Assembly: GCA_963822955.1 (NCBI GenBank)
Contig: CAWGJS010000002.1
Coordinates: forward strand, 558,001 to 622,000
Source: JAJYUU01 sp963822955
Lineage (GTDB): Bacteria; Actinomycetota; Actinomycetes; Streptosporangiales; Streptosporangiaceae
DNA length: 64,000 nt
Direction: 5' to 3'
Below the pieces are notes generated by a model. The model searched no databases. It was not told the origin of the DNA and worked only from the letters and a program-made list of their open reading frames with translations. The translations under genes and the position numbers were made by a program. Position 1 is the first letter of the stretch. Each line of letters opens with the position of its first letter. Positions 17,663 to 26,468 of this stretch are shown here, piece by piece.

Positions 17663-18232
17663 CTACAGCTCGCCGATGGGGAGCGAGAATCGGCGGCAGA
17701 CGTGAACGCGCGTGAAGCGTGCCCGCATGTCCGGTTCACGATCTAGATCGGCGTGCAGGAACACCTTGATCAGGTCGAAATCAGGGCTGCATTGAGCTGC
17801 ATCGGCGGGCTCACCTGCCTGGGCGTAGCAGTCCGCGTAGACGTGCAGGTAGTGATCGCTCTCAGTAGCGAAACGTGAGCGATACCATCGCAAGGTTGGC
17901 TCGTCGTCGCGGGTCCAGGCTTCGATCGTGGTCGCGCCCAGGTCTCGAGCGCGCGTGCACGCCCGTGCCAGCAGCCTGGTGCCGATGCCCCGCCGCTGAT
18001 GGTCAGGGTGCACAGCGATCGTGTCGATGGTGGCAACCTGCCCCTCAGCGAACAGGTCCAGGACGCCGACGATGGCGCCGGAGTCCTCGGCGACTAGCTC
18101 GGCACCTGGGACCGGCGACTTCTTGGCGGGCACAACGTCATCGAAGTAGGCGGTGCCCAGGAAGGACAGCACCCGGCAGCGGAGCCAGGCCTGCTCATCC
18201 GATGGCTCATAGTTGCGAATCGCGACTGGCAC
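17663..18232 (-). CDS. GNAT-family N-acetyltransferase
   Basis: This 189-residue acetyl-CoA-dependent acetyltransferase shows the GNAT core: IDTIAVHPDHQRRGIGTRLLARA (beta-4 and the acetyl-CoA pyrophosphate loop Q/RxxGxG/A) followed by TIEAWTRDDEPTLRWYRSRF. The preceding strand VGVLDLFAEGQVATID is typical of the fold. The acceptor substrate is unknown. It begins with GTG. It lies between HNH-tail copy C and the intact HNH 3' end and reads in the same direction as the HNH gene. Confidence 0.82.
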   Translation of the reverse strand: MPVAIRNYEPSDEQAWLRCRVLSFLGTAYFDDVVPAKKSPVPGAELVAEDSGAIVGVLDLFAEGQVATIDTIAVHPDHQRRGIGTRLLARACTRARDLGATTIEAWTRDDEPTLRWYRSRFATESDHYLHVYADCYAQAGEPADAAQCSPDFDLIKVFLHADLDREPDMRARFTRVHVCRRFSLPIGEL

Positions 18233-18336
18233 CCGCCGATGGTGGGCCCGCCAACCCTGCTAACGCAAGCAGGTTTATGAGACACGGCGGCAGCCTCGCC
18301 GTAGACGTAGTGCGATGATCGCCGCTTGGCCGTGTA

Positions 18337-20030
18337 TTACGCCGCTTTGCTGGGCGGCGGGTGGGAGTGCAGGGTTTTGGTGCCGTCGGGGCTGACGGCG
18401 GTGGTGGTGCCGTCGGGGTGCAGGGTGAACACCCAGCCCCACCGGTGGATGGCGATGAGGTGATGGAACCGGCACAGCAGGGTGAGGTTGACCAGGGCGT
18501 GCCAGCCGCCGTCTTTCCGCGGCAGCACATGATGGACTTCGCAGGCGGCGGCGGGCACGTCGCAGCCGGGGAACCGGCAGTGCTGGTCCCGCCGGCGGAC
18601 GGCGCGCCGCAGGTGCAACGGGATGGTGTCGATCGCGGCGGGGATGTCCAGCGGCAGGCTGACGGTCGAGACCGGGAGGCCGGTGACGTGGCGGCGCAGC
18701 CACGCGGCCCGGCCCGACGGCCCGGACAGCAGCGCCACCGCTGCCGCGAGCACGTCGCCGTACGGCGCCGCGGCGCCGGCGGTGGCCGACTGCAGCCCGT
18801 CCTGGCACTCCGACTGCGGGCCGACGAGCCGGGCGAGCAGCCCGTGATCGGCCCGGCCGGTGATCACCGGGGCGATCACCGCGTCGCACGCCGCGCCGGG
18901 CCCCGCGGCCCCGCCGGTGTGGTTCAGCAGTTCGTCGAGGGTGATGCCGAGTTCGAGGCGGACCGGCTGCCCGGCCCGCTGCGGCAGCAGCCCGTCGGCG
19001 GCCAGCAGCCGCAGCAGCGCTTCCTCCAGCGCGTCGTGGCGGCGCTGCGCGACGCTGCGGTCATCCTCGGGCCCGGCCGGTGGACAGGGAATCCAGCACC
19101 GCCTGGACCGCGGCGGCGCACCGGGCGGTCAGGTCCCCATCGAGGCGGCCGGCACCTTCGAACGTGGTCGCCAGCCGCAGCCTGCGGTCCTCGAACCCGT
19201 CCGGGTCACGGTCGGGCTGGGCGTGCGCGCGGAACAGCTCCCCCGCAATCCCGGCCAGGTCACTCAGCGCGGCGCCGGCAGCGGCGGCGCCGAGCAGCTC
19301 GCCGTCCGCCTGGTCGCGGACAGCGGCGGGGAGCCGGTCGGTCCAGTCCGCGATCTGCCGGCGCCCACGACGCCGAGATAGCGCCCGAGGCCAGCGCAGC
19401 CGCGAGGAGTCGATGTGCCTGGAGGCAGTGCATCCAGGCGACCTTCGCGCCCGCGGCCGGGCGGGTGGCCTGGGTCTGCCAGGTCAGCCACGCCCGCGGC
19501 GACCGGTGCCCGTCACCGGCCAGCCCCCCGCCCGGCACGCTGAACGCCGCCAGCACCCGCGCATGCGCCGCCGCCTGCCGCGACTCCGCCACCGCCAGCA
19601 CGCGCAGGCAATCGGCCTGCAGGCCCTCCGGCCAGGCGGCGGGATCGGAACGGGCCAGGAACTCCAGTGCCCCGGAGAGATACGCCAGTGCCTGCGCCGC
19701 ATCCGCCGGCCGCACACTCCCGGCAACGGGAGCAGCGTGCGCGGACAACAAGCCACCGCTGTCTGCGACAGCCGAGATGGTCGCTTGAGGGACAGCCCCG
19801 AGAGGCGAGGTTGCCGGCGGCGGCGCAGCGTCAGCTAACCGCGCGAACGCACCCGCCGACTCCCCCGACAACGCCGACACACTCGACAGCCCACGCTGCC
19901 GACGCGGAGCCCTACGACGGCGCGGACCCTCAGCGCCCGCAGCGACACTCCCGTCGCCCGCGGACCCATCCGCAGCACCGGCAGCACCATCACGCGGAAC
20001 ACCAGGAATGTCCCAGCCCGAATCCGTCAT
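18337..20030 (-). pseudogene. DUF222/HNH endonuclease protein (REP13E12-like), two frame breaks
   Basis: The gene starts at ATG 20030 behind GGAGGGAGG and runs as a DUF222 protein to about 19362 (LLAAALASGAISASW). It continues one frame over as QIADWTDRLPAAV, breaks again near 19070, and ends in a third frame with LLNHTGGAAGPGAACDAVIAPV and the HNH nuclease domain. The nuclease motif is CRFPGCDVPAAACEVHH, LLCRFHH, the usual Cys/His zinc-HNH of this family. Removing two bases restores about 563 residues, so both breaks may be sequencing errors. DUF222-HNH proteins are the family of the M. tuberculosis REP13E12 repeats, multicopy elements that also serve as prophage insertion targets. Three decayed copies of its 3' end lie just downstream. 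Confidence 0.82.
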
Positions 20031-20185
20031 GGCCTGCCTCCCTCCGCCCGCCATTAGTCGATCACGTGTTCGATTATAGTGCTCAGCACTGACATTTTCG
20101 GCGACCTGGCAGTCCGCATGGTGACTTCTTTGTGCGTTGTCGGCGCTGAGCAGAAATGCGGGTGCGGTCTCGCGCCCGTCCGCGG

Positions 20186-20191
20186 TACGGT
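20186..20191 (+). promoter_or_regulatory. Putative -10 box of a leaderless gene
   Basis: TACGGT, six bases, then GTG 20198. It supports the downstream GTG as the start of the methyltransferase. Confidence 0.5.
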
Positions 20192-20197
20192 CACGCG

Positions 20198-20938
20198 GTG
20201 GACAATCCGGACGGCTACTTCGGCGAGCGGGTCGCGGCCGAGTACGACGACAGCGAATCCGCCATGTTCGACTCGGCCGCGATTGGCGCAACAGTTGACG
20301 TGCTGGCGGAACTGGCCGGCACTGGCCGGGCACTCGAGTTGGGCATTGGCACCGGGCGTATCGCGCTCCTCCTATCTCAGCGTGGCGTCCCTGTTCACGG
20401 CATCGAGCTGTCCAGGGCGATGGCAGCCAAGCTGCGCGCCAAACCGGGCGGCGACGCGATCGGCGTAACGTTCGGCGACTTCGCCACGGCACGAGCGGAT
20501 GGCACGTTCTCGCTGGCGTACCTCGTCTTCAACACGATCATGAACCTGACGACGCAGGACGCGCAGGTCGCGTGCTTCGCCAACGTCGCCGCGCAACTGT
20601 CGCCCGGCGGTTGCTTCGCCATCGAGGTCATGGTCCCCGACCTGCGCAGGCTGCCGCCCGGCCAGACCGCTGTGCCATTCGAGATCGGGGCCAAGCGAAT
20701 CGGGTTCGACGTCTACGACGTCAGAACGCAGGCGATGAGCTCGAACTACGTGACGACTGACGGCAGCCGCGCCGAGTTCACGTCAATCCCGTTCCGGTAT
20801 GTGTGGCCGGCCGAACTCGACCTGATGGCACGCCTCGCAGGCATGCGGTTGCGAGAGCGATGGGAGGGCTGGCGGCGGGAACCGTTCACCAGCGAGAGCC
20901 GACAGCACGTCTCGATCTGGGAGAAGCCAGGCGACTGA
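20198..20938 (+). CDS. Class I SAM-dependent methyltransferase
   Basis: This 246-residue protein has the Rossmann methyltransferase fold: motif I ALELGIGTGRIALLL near residue 45, motif II acidic residue in VHGIELS, and motif IV FSLAYLVFNTIMNL. The opening DNPDGYFGERVAAEYDD is typical of small-molecule methyltransferases in actinobacteria. The methyl acceptor is unknown. GTG 20198 is preferred over ATG 20156, which would add a basic segment without homology, because a -10 box lies six bases upstream. It converges with the hydrolase gene 13 bases downstream. Confidence 0.82.
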   Translation: MDNPDGYFGERVAAEYDDSESAMFDSAAIGATVDVLAELAGTGRALELGIGTGRIALLLSQRGVPVHGIELSRAMAAKLRAKPGGDAIGVTFGDFATARADGTFSLAYLVFNTIMNLTTQDAQVACFANVAAQLSPGGCFAIEVMVPDLRRLPPGQTAVPFEIGAKRIGFDVYDVRTQAMSSNYVTTDGSRAEFTSIPFRYVWPAELDLMARLAGMRLRERWEGWRREPFTSESRQHVSIWEKPGD

Positions 20939-20950
20939 CGAAGCTGGCCG

Positions 20951-21727
20951 CTAGGCCACTACGTCGGGGCTGGCGGTCACCGCCGATGGAGCCGCAGCCC
21001 ACTTCGCGATCCGGTCCAGCAGCGCTGGGCTCATGCCTGACTCCGCATGCGCGATGCCCGGCTCGATCCACAGCTCCTTGGGCTGACGAGCCCCGGCGAA
21101 GATCTGCTCAGCGTGGTCGGCTGGGAAATAGCCGTCGCGGTCGCCGTGCACGACCAGCAGCGGTGTCGGCGCGATCCGCGCAGCCGCCTCGGCAGGCGGC
21201 ATCGGCACCGGGTCCCAGCGACCCTGGTTGATCCGGGTATTCATGACCAGCTGCGCGAGCAATCGCCCAGCCTTGTGCTCGATCGCCCAGTGCACTCTGC
21301 GCATGGACGGAGTGCCGCGGTAGTACCAGCGACCGGGGCCGCTGACCGAGACCACTGCATCCGCCCCGCCCATGAGGGCGGCGTGCCGCAGCACCACCGA
21401 TGCACCCATCGAGAAGCCGACGGCGACCACCTGCTCGTAGCCGAGCTCACGGGCGTAGCGCACCGCCACGTCGAGGTCGTAGATCTCCTTGTCACCGAGC
21501 GTCGACGCCCCGCCGGAACGGCCGTGCCCGCGAAAGTCGAAGGCAACCACCCCGCCGTGCAGGTTGAGCCTGCGGGCGACCCGCCAGACTTGCGGCTGCC
21601 GCCAGTTCAGGGTGAACCCGTGTGCTACTACGAACCCAAGGGCGCGATTCCCCGGCAAGTGGACTGCCTCGATCGGCACCGCATCCTGGGTTACCAGCGT
21701 CTCGGCCTTGGCCACGAGCTTGGTCAT
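20951..21727 (-). CDS. Alpha/beta hydrolase
   Basis: This 258-residue serine hydrolase has the nucleophile elbow GFSMGAS near residue 102, a candidate acid in VVHGDRDGYFP and the catalytic His in EPGIAHAESG. The FDFRGHGRSGG loop upstream and the HGFTLNWRQ oxyanion strand fit lipase/acylaminoacyl-peptidase-like hydrolases acting on small esters or amides. There is no signal peptide. I cannot name the substrate. The ATG has no strong ribosome site. Confidence 0.82.
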   Translation of the reverse strand: MTKLVAKAETLVTQDAVPIEAVHLPGNRALGFVVAHGFTLNWRQPQVWRVARRLNLHGGVVAFDFRGHGRSGGASTLGDKEIYDLDVAVRYARELGYEQVVAVGFSMGASVVLRHAALMGGADAVVSVSGPGRWYYRGTPSMRRVHWAIEHKAGRLLAQLVMNTRINQGRWDPVPMPPAEAAARIAPTPLLVVHGDRDGYFPADHAEQIFAGARQPKELWIEPGIAHAESGMSPALLDRIAKWAAAPSAVTASPDVVA

Positions 21728-21872
21728 GTCCCTATTGTGCGGGACGGATTCATCCGTATGGCCACTAGGTCTTCCCCGTCCGGCCTAGCTGCGGCAGGCT
21801 GGTGGCCCGCCTGGAATGTCCTGCTGCCCGCGTTTGACCGCCCGTGTTTGACCCACCGCACCGGAGATGATC

Positions 21873-22652
21873 ATGCCCGTGCTCGAACAGCTCATTTCAG
21901 CAATCAAGTCCGCTGATATCGAGATCATCGACCTCACGGCCAGGCTGGAGTCCAGCACGCCGATCATCCGGCTGCCGGAGCCGTTCGCCAACACTGTCCC
22001 GTTCACGCTGCAGGAAGTCAGCCGGTACGACGCGCGAGGGCCCGCCTGGTACTGGAACAACATCAGCACTGGCGAGCACACTGGCACCCATTTCGATGCG
22101 CCAGTGCACTGGATCACCGGTCGCGACGGGGCGGACATCTCGGACGTTCCGTTGAGGAGCCTGATCGCACCCGCGGTAGTGCTTGATTTCAGCGCCGAAG
22201 CCAGCGCCGACCCGGACTTCCTCCTGGAGCCCGAGCACATCAAGCAGTGGGAATCAGAACACGGTCCGCTGCCGACCGGCGGCTGGCTGCTCTACCGGAC
22301 CGGCTGGGACGCACGGTCCGATAGTCAGCAGGACTTCCTGAACGTCAACGAGACCGGCCCGCACACGCCAGGAGTATCAGTCGCCTGCGCGCGGTGGGTC
22401 GCGGAGGAAGCGCCGGTGATCGGCATTGGCGTAGAGACCGTGGGTACCGACGCTGGTGCTGCGCACTCCTTCGATCCGCCGTTCCCATGTCATTCTGCAT
22501 TGCTCGGAGCCGGCAAGTACGGGCTGACACAGCTGCAGAATCTTGCGTCCGTGCCCGCCACCGGTGCCGTGATCGTCGCGGGGCCGCTTCCGATCGTGGG
22601 CGGGTCCGGCAGCCCCGCCCGCGTGCTGGCGCTGGTGGAGCGCACGACGTGA
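21873..22652 (+). CDS. Cyclase-family metal hydrolase
   Basis: This 259-residue protein belongs to the family of kynurenine formamidase and polyketide-type cyclases. The metal-binding signature HTGTHFDAPVHW near residue 68 is clear, followed by GIGVETVGTD and the HSALLGAGKYGLTQLQNL block with the last ligand region. Members hydrolyse amides, lactones or formyl groups with a divalent metal. ATG 21873 is chosen because GGAG lies six bases upstream; ATG 21867 touches that site. The stop codon overlaps the start of the ThDP enzyme as GTGA, so the two proteins should be made together, probably in one catabolic or detoxifying pathway. Confidence 0.85.
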   Translation: MPVLEQLISAIKSADIEIIDLTARLESSTPIIRLPEPFANTVPFTLQEVSRYDARGPAWYWNNISTGEHTGTHFDAPVHWITGRDGADISDVPLRSLIAPAVVLDFSAEASADPDFLLEPEHIKQWESEHGPLPTGGWLLYRTGWDARSDSQQDFLNVNETGPHTPGVSVACARWVAEEAPVIGIGVETVGTDAGAAHSFDPPFPCHSALLGAGKYGLTQLQNLASVPATGAVIVAGPLPIVGGSGSPARVLALVERTT

Positions 22653-24301
22653 ATGTCACCGATGCGATCGCCAGGGAGCTGACCGGCCTGGGCGCCGACA
22701 CCGTCTTCGGCGTGGTCGGCAGCGGCAACTTCCACCTCACGAACGCGCTGATCGCGCACGGCGCGCGGTACGTCGCGGCCCGGCATGAGTGCGGGGCAGC
22801 GAGCATGGCCGATGCCTGGGCACGGCTGGCCGGCCGGCCAGCCCTGCTGAGCCTGCATCAGGGACCGGGCCTCACCAATGCGCTCACCGGGATCACCGAG
22901 GCCGCAAAGAGCAGGACGCCGCTCGTCGTCCTGGCCGCCGACGTCAGCTCCGGCGCGGTCACATCGAACTTCAGGATCGATGTGACCGCCCTCGCAAACG
23001 CCACCGGGGCGACGCCGTTCCGGCTGCACTCGGCCGGCTTCGCGCTCGATGACGCGGCCCGCGCCTACCGCACGGCGCGGGACGAACGGCGCACCGTCGT
23101 CCTGGCGCTGCCGCTGGACGTGCAGGCTGGCGAGTGCACCTGGCCCGGGGATCCCGATCCGCGGGTCGCCGCGCCGAGTCCGCCCTCCGAGCGCAAGGCG
23201 GCGGATCTCGCCGCAGTGCTGGCCGGGGCGGACAGGCCGGTATTCGTGGCCGGCCGCGGCGCCAGGAGCTCGGCCGCGAGGGCAGCACTCGAGGAGCTTG
23301 CCGACGCCTGCGGTGCGCTGCTGGCTACCTCCGCCGCGGCCAAGGGCCTGTTCCGAGGCAGCCCGTGGGATCTCGACGTCAGCGGCGGATTCGCATCACC
23401 GCTGGCGGCCGAGCTGATCGGCAACGCCGACGTGCTGGTGGGCTGGGGCTGCTCGCTGAACATGTGGACCACACGCCACGGCACCCTGATCGGCCCGCGG
23501 ACCACGCTGGTTCAGGTCGACTGCGACGTCTCGGCGATCGGCAGGCACCGCCGAGTGCACCTGGGCGTCACCGGCGACGTGACCCTCGCCGCGACGGCCG
23601 TCGCTGGTCTGCTGGAGCGCCCGCCAGCAGACCAGCCTGAGCTCGGGTACCGCTCGGCGGCGCTGCGGGAGCGCCTGGCGGCCGGGATCCGCTGGCGCGA
23701 CGTGCCGTACGACGACGAGAGCGACGGTCAGCAGATCGACCCGCGCACGCTGACGATCGCCCTTGACGACATGCTTCCGGCTGAGCGCATCGTCGCCATT
23801 GACTCCGGCAACTTCATGGGCTACCCGAGCATGTTCCTGTCGGTGCCCGATGCTGACGGGTTCTGCTTCACCCAGGCCTACCAGTCGATCGGGCTCGGGC
23901 TTGCGTCCGCCATCGGCTCAGCGATCGCCCGGCCTGACCGGCTGGTCGTGGCAGCGCTCGGCGACGGCGGGGCGCTGATGGGGATCAGCGAACTGGAGAC
24001 AGCGGTGCGGCTCGGGTTGCCGATCCTGATCGTCGTCTATGACGATGAAGCGTACGGAGCTGAAGTGCATCACTTCGGTCCCGACGGCTATCCGCTGGAC
24101 ACGGTCCGGTTCCCGCCTGCGGACCTGGCTGCTATCGCACGCGGATTCGGCTGCGACGCGGTGACCGTGCGCGGCGCTGCAGGCCTGGGACCGGTCCGCG
24201 ACTGGCTGGAGTCACGGACCGGTCGCCCGATGGTGATCGACGCGAAGGTCACGTCATCCCATGGCGCGTGGTGGCTCGAGGAGGCCTTCCGCGGCCACTA
24301 G
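22649..24301 (+). CDS. Thiamine-diphosphate-dependent enzyme (acetolactate synthase-like)
   Basis: This 550-residue enzyme has the three-domain layout of the pyruvate-decarboxylase/acetolactate-synthase family. The N-terminal Pyr domain has the activating Glu in AARHECGAASMAD near residue 48. The middle domain follows (residues about 190-320), then the C-terminal ThDP domain with ALGDGGALMGISELETAV, where GDG and the following residues bind the diphosphate through Mg2+. It lacks obvious features of true biosynthetic IlvB and has no small subunit nearby. Known relatives include benzoylformate decarboxylase and sulfopyruvate or oxalyl-CoA decarboxylases; I cannot choose. Its GTG start overlaps the cyclase stop by four bases, so translation is coupled. 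Confidence 0.86.
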   Translation: MNVTDAIARELTGLGADTVFGVVGSGNFHLTNALIAHGARYVAARHECGAASMADAWARLAGRPALLSLHQGPGLTNALTGITEAAKSRTPLVVLAADVSSGAVTSNFRIDVTALANATGATPFRLHSAGFALDDAARAYRTARDERRTVVLALPLDVQAGECTWPGDPDPRVAAPSPPSERKAADLAAVLAGADRPVFVAGRGARSSAARAALEELADACGALLATSAAAKGLFRGSPWDLDVSGGFASPLAAELIGNADVLVGWGCSLNMWTTRHGTLIGPRTTLVQVDCDVSAIGRHRRVHLGVTGDVTLAATAVAGLLERPPADQPELGYRSAALRERLAAGIRWRDVPYDDESDGQQIDPRTLTIALDDMLPAERIVAIDSGNFMGYPSMFLSVPDADGFCFTQAYQSIGLGLASAIGSAIARPDRLVVAALGDGGALMGISELETAVRLGLPILIVVYDDEAYGAEVHHFGPDGYPLDTVRFPPADLAAIARGFGCDAVTVRGAAGLGPVRDWLESRTGRPMVIDAKVTSSHGAWWLEEAFRGH

Positions 24302-24307
24302 CAGCGG

Positions 24308-24347
24308 CCGGGCAGCCGCGAAGCGTTCCGGCTCCGCGGCTGCCCGG
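24308..24347. terminator. Strong bidirectional terminator hairpin
   Basis: A perfect 13-base inverted repeat, CCGGGCAGCCGCG (24308-24320) with CGCGGCTGCCCGG (24335-24347), lies seven bases after the ThDP gene and faces the end of the convergent amt gene. Confidence 0.75.
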
Positions 24348-24403
24348 TCAGGATCTGCTGGACTGCCCCCTCTCCAGCCCGGCCTCAGTTCGTTTGCCCT
24401 GCC

Positions 24404-25822
24404 TCAGTCGCTCACGACCTCGCTGATCACGAACGGATCGTCGGGGACACCCGGACCGCCATCTGGCGTTCCGGCGCCCACCATGACAGGGACGCCCTGG
24501 TCCTCCTCTTCGGTCGGGTAGGCCTCTTCGCCGTGCACGGCCAGGTCGCCGACCATCAGCTCGGCGTCAGGCATCCGCAGCGGGGTGAAGAACTTGATGA
24601 CGCGCAGGATCGCGTAGGTCACGAACGCGTCCCAGATGATGACCGTCAGCGCGGCGCCCGCCTGGATGAGCAGCTGCTTGGGGTGACCGTAGAACAAGCC
24701 GGCCACGGTCGACGGCGCGCCCTTGCCGACGCCGAGATAGACGATCATCTTGGGGTCGGCGAGCAGGCCGACGAGCAGGCCGCCGGCGAGGCCCGCGAAG
24801 CCGTGCGTGTACACCACGCCGAGCGCGTCATCAACCTTGTTGAACGGCCAGACCTTGCGCGGCAGGTAGGCGAACAGCGCCCAGACGATGGCCGCATCCA
24901 CCAGCCCGATGATGATGGCACCGACACCATTGACGTAGCCGGCCGCGGGCGTGATGCCGACCAGGCCGCAGATCATGCCGTTGACGCCACCAAGGAACGT
25001 GGCCTTCTTTTCCTTGCCGAAGGCCATGTCCATGATGATCCAGGTCATCATCGCGACGGCGGTGGCCAGGTTCGTGTTGATGACAGCCGCCGTCGCGTCC
25101 GCGCCGGCGAAGTACGGGTCGCCGCCGTTGAAGCCATTCCAGCCGAGCCACAGGATGCCGGCGCCGACTGCGATGAAGAGCAGGTTGTTCGGCACTGCCT
25201 TCTGCCGGTCGCGGGCCAGCCGCGGTCCGACCATGGCCGCCGCCACGAAGCCCGAGACGCCAGCAGCCAGATGGATCACGTAGCCACCAGAGAAGTCCAG
25301 CGCGCCCTTGCCAGCCCAGTAGCCGCCGCCCCACAGCAGGAAGGCGTTGACTGCATAGGCGAACGTGATCCACAGCGGGACGAAGATAAGCCAGACCTTG
25401 AACTTGATCCGGCCGACCACGCTGCCGATGAACAGGATCGGCGTGATCGCAGCGAAGACGAACTGGAAGTAGGCCAGCGACCCTTCGGGGAACCTGAAGT
25501 TAGGTATCAGCCCCTTGAGCAGCGGAATGCTGGCCTGCGCCTCCTCTCCGGCCGCTCCCACGATCGTGGCGGGCTTGCCGACAAACGTCGATATCCAGGG
25601 TGAGCCGAAGCCCATCTTGAATGCCCACAGCACCCAGACGATGAGAGTCAGCGCGAAGGCGCTGAACACCATCATCATGGTGTTCACTGCCCACTTCTTC
25701 TGCACGATCCCGCCGTACAGGACCGCCAGGGCGGGGATGCTCATCAGGCCGACGAGCGTGGCCGCCGTCATCTGCCAGGCGTTATCACCCGAGCTGAGCC
25801 AGCTCGCATAGGGACTAAACAA
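24404..25822 (-). CDS. amtB: Ammonium transporter Amt
   Basis: This 472-residue membrane channel conducts ammonium/ammonia. It shows about eleven hydrophobic helices, the twin-histidine pore residues in GGYVIHLAAGVSG and VVYTHGFAGLAGG, and the outer Phe gate region in FQFVFAAITP. A 60-residue acidic cytoplasmic tail (AYPTEEEDQGVPV) is longer than in many relatives. The first codon is TTG with GGAGG about eight bases upstream; a later in-frame ATG would cut the first helix. Many actinobacteria carry amtB-glnK-glnD as an operon, but here a convergent gene follows and no glnK is in the window. A GlnR-like box lies about 120 bases upstream. Confidence 0.93.
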   Translation of the reverse strand: MFSPYASWLSSGDNAWQMTAATLVGLMSIPALAVLYGGIVQKKWAVNTMMMVFSAFALTLIVWVLWAFKMGFGSPWISTFVGKPATIVGAAGEEAQASIPLLKGLIPNFRFPEGSLAYFQFVFAAITPILFIGSVVGRIKFKVWLIFVPLWITFAYAVNAFLLWGGGYWAGKGALDFSGGYVIHLAAGVSGFVAAAMVGPRLARDRQKAVPNNLLFIAVGAGILWLGWNGFNGGDPYFAGADATAAVINTNLATAVAMMTWIIMDMAFGKEKKATFLGGVNGMICGLVGITPAAGYVNGVGAIIIGLVDAAIVWALFAYLPRKVWPFNKVDDALGVVYTHGFAGLAGGLLVGLLADPKMIVYLGVGKGAPSTVAGLFYGHPKQLLIQAGAALTVIIWDAFVTYAILRVIKFFTPLRMPDAELMVGDLAVHGEEAYPTEEEDQGVPVMVGAGTPDGGPGVPDDPFVISEVVSD

Positions 25823-25940
25823 TCTCTCCGCCTCCAGAGCGTGAAGCGAAGGGCGCCGGGTAGCCAGGCATCGGCGACCAGCACGGTCCCAGCCGACCGC
25901 TTCGGTTCTGTCAGGTACGGTTCATGTGTCCCACGCGCTC

Positions 25941-25967
25941 GTTTCGGGCGAGTTTCGTGATCGTTAC
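25941..25967 (-). promoter_or_regulatory. GlnR-box-like operator of amtB
   Basis: On the minus strand GTAAC (25967-25963), six bases, GAAAC (25956-25952), six bases, GAAAC (25945-25941) match the actinobacterial GlnR pattern GTnAC-n6-GAAAC. A second a/b half-site pair, GTTAC-n6-TTAAC, lies further upstream at 26019-26004. It probably activates amtB under nitrogen limitation. Confidence 0.65.
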
Positions 25968-26227
25968 GCCGATCGCACAACGCCTCATGAGGCCGCTGGC
26001 ATTGTTAAACCTTTGTAACGCGACCAGCCCAAGCCAGACGCTCGGCCGCAGGTCCCCATGCGGTGCGGACGTGGTGAGGCGCGATCAGGTGCGATGTGCA
26101 GTTGGTTCGCTGAGGCACGGGGATTGAGCGCCGGCTCGTGCTAGCGGTCGATGAGTGCGCTGGGCTAGCATGCTAGGCGTCGAATCGCGCCTTTCCCGGC
26201 GGCCCTGACAATCCAGTGGGGTACGAC

Positions 26228-26407
26228 ATGAGGAAATTCAGGTGGCCTCCCCTCAACGGCACGCTGATTCTGGTCTGGTTTGGCCTGATCGATGTTGCTT
26301 CCACGGCCGTTTTCAAGGGCAACTGGACTGGCACCTGGCTAGTCCTGAGCTTGCTCGCGTTCGTGTACGTCGTTGCCCTGGTGTGGGTCCAAGTGCGCAG
26401 ATACTGA
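26228..26407 (+). CDS. Possible small two-helix membrane protein
   Basis: A 59-residue frame encodes two hydrophobic stretches (TLILVWFGLIDVASTAVF and WLVLSLLAFVYVVALVWV) flanked by basic residues, which fits a small integral membrane protein. GTGGGG lies upstream of the ATG. I do not recognise a family, and short hydrophobic frames arise by chance, so this is tentative. The preceding 400 bases from the amt start hold the amt control region and no other convincing gene. Confidence 0.4.
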   Translation: MRKFRWPPLNGTLILVWFGLIDVASTAVFKGNWTGTWLVLSLLAFVYVVALVWVQVRRY

Positions 26408-26468
26408 TCGGACTCACGTCTGGCTCCTACTGATGCCAGACGCGATGCCGTGAGGCCGCCGCTGGCCC

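Noticed and set aside
18337..20030. An active homing endonuclease or mobile intron at the HNH locus.
   Set aside because: The HNH domain is fused to DUF222, as in the ordinary actinobacterial family. No intron core, intein motif, transposase or terminal repeats were seen.
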